This document shows positions 62,836 through 64,000 of a stretch of DNA of 64,000 nucleotides, in pieces. The translations under genes and the position numbers were made by a program. The stretch's first letter is position 1. Every line of letters begins with the position of its first letter. This DNA is from Sitta carolinensis (Eukaryota > Chordata > Aves > Passeriformes > Sittidae): the NCBI GenBank assembly GCA_032173965.1, contig CM063288.1:14922501-14986500 (forward strand), in the 5' to 3' direction. A model generated the notes under the pieces. The model made no database searches. It was not told where the DNA came from and worked only from the letters and a program-made list of their open reading frames with translations.

Positions 62836-63729
62836 AGCCAGATCCCTTCATTTCTCACTCAGTTTCTAAGCTTCCCATTCTTTTCCATGGTTACTTAAAT
62901 CTTTGCATGTTGCAATGCTATACAATAGGCAAACAATGTCCTGACCTGAACTCCTTCAGGGTGTCAGTATCAGAAAAGTTAATATTTAGACAAATGGTTG
63001 TGATAGTTAGTGTAAATAATGAAGCAGTAACAGTGAAGCAGAGATATTTCCAGGAGGTTTAATGCCTGGCCAGGAGGAGCTGATGCTCTGAACTGATTTT
63101 GGCCAGTTAACAAAGGCCTTACCATTGTCTATAAATAGATTATTGTTGCTATTTTTTTATCATGAAAACAGAAAATTAGGCTTACATATAGAATTCTGTG
63201 GCATATGGCTTTGTTTCTGGATCACAATTACCACATACACCACGCAGAATGAATGTTTGCAACCCTGACTGGTTGAATCATTTCTCCAGAATCCATAATT
63301 TCATGTCAAAATTCCTCATTGGCTCACGAGTATCTTGTTTTGCATGACCTGTTGCTTTCCTGAAAACAGGCAAAAAAACAGCTGAAGGAAGGCCTTTGTC
63401 TTGAGGTCCCATTTCTGACTCTCTGAATAATGTTACTGTGGGACCTACAGGTCATCTGACAACATTATGGGAATATTCAATTATCCCTGGGAAATGCTGT
63501 GTCCCATTGCTGTGGCACTGATGAGCAAACCACATAAAACTAAAAAATTAATTTGAAAACCAAACCCCTAAAGGCTTGAACATTTCTGTGAGTATAGTCT
63601 TGAGAATTTTTTAGTGCTTCTGCCAGCAAAACTTTCACAAATTTTCAGTGTTCTGCCTATTGCTTTGATGTCTTCTTTTTTACCCCATCCCTGCCTAATC
63701 TTGCTGGTCACAGGAAGAAATGAAACAAA

Positions 63730-63730
<1 letters not shown>
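62836..63730. other. Noncoding, nothing specific recognised
   Basis: About 900 bp of AT-rich DNA. An 8-bp inverted repeat (AGGTCCCA at 63404-63411, TGGGACCT at 63439-63446) has a 27-nt spacer and may be chance. Confidence 0.5.

Positions 63731-63767
<37 letters not shown>
63731..63767. repeat. Poly(A) tract, 37 nt
   Basis: 37 uninterrupted A residues preceded by GAAACAAAC. The lysine-rich and phenylalanine-rich frames across it are artefacts. No retroposed body was recognised, and the last 230 bp of the window hold nothing recognisable. Confidence 0.95.
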
Positions 63768-63768
<1 letters not shown>

Positions 63769-64000
63769 ACTGTCTATTAAAGATGCACAAATTACAATTG
63801 TTATAAACTTCTGCCACATTTTTGCAACTGGTACATTCTTGCACTTCGCTTGAGAAACAGTCATGGGAAATGTGGTAACTTCAGGTCTTTTTGGATTAAG
63901 ATTAGGCAGAGCTCTTCTACACCTTGACCTGACCCAATACTGCACATCACGAATTGGAAGGACCAGAGTCCTTTTTCTGCAGAGCTTCCCTTCTTTAGTG

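Noticed and set aside
63404..63446. AGGTCCCA/TGGGACCT inverted repeat
   Set aside because: 8-bp arms with a 27-nt spacer and no transposon ends or target duplication.

Overview
The window reads as noncoding nuclear DNA of an amniote, most probably a bird. It is AT-rich with few CpGs outside a handful of spots. It carries CR1 LINE fragments (one with the 3' end typical of avian CR1), worn MIR-type SINE pieces, one endogenous-retrovirus-like solo LTR, and many microsatellites and long poly(A)/poly(T) tracts. There is no bacterial, phage or organellar gene organisation. No tRNA, rRNA, CRISPR or convincing protein-coding exon was recognised. The longest open frames (about 150-175 codons) have no recognisable domain, biased composition or splice context, so I treat them as chance frames. 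The window is therefore probably an intergenic desert or the inside of a very large intron.

Layout. 1-11 kb: a MIR relic at the left edge, a (CTTTT)n tract at 1.1 kb, a possible short LTR at 2.3-2.6 kb, poly(A) at 4.0 kb, and two more MIR relics at 5.0 and 7.2 kb. 11-21 kb: a (GT)n tract, then about 10 kb of unique-looking DNA with one segment near 17.3-17.5 kb rich in homeodomain-, E-box- and MEF2-like words. 21-24 kb: the most repeat-rich part, with a young-type CR1 3' end (minus strand) and, 1 kb later, two old CR1 pieces (plus strand) lying end to end in non-collinear order; one still shows reverse-transcriptase similarity. 24-30 kb: a compound TTTC/CGTT microsatellite, (GT)n, a weak CR1 fragment, and a 126-bp tandem duplication with two differences.

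30-42 kb: unique-looking DNA, a 38-nt poly(T), a (TTTA)n tract, and the solo LTR at about 35.87-36.45 kb with two CCAAT boxes, a TATA box and a polyadenylation signal. 42-64 kb: a perfect 11-bp hairpin at 42.3 kb, MIR relics at 45.0, 46.6 and 49.2 kb, a minus-strand stretch at 47.7-48.2 kb with two faintly claudin-like hydrophobic segments in different frames, small tandem duplications at 51.4 and 52.1 kb, three very long poly(A) tracts (53.3, 62.1, 63.7 kb), an old SINE-like repeat at 62.2 kb and a CR1 fragment at 62.7 kb.

No set of genes working together, and no new biological system, can be supported. The points most worth a second look are the juxtaposed CR1 fossils, the near-identical tandem duplication, the solo LTR with intact promoter words, and the number of MIR relics. 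Repeat-family names come from remembered consensus features and were not checked against a database.
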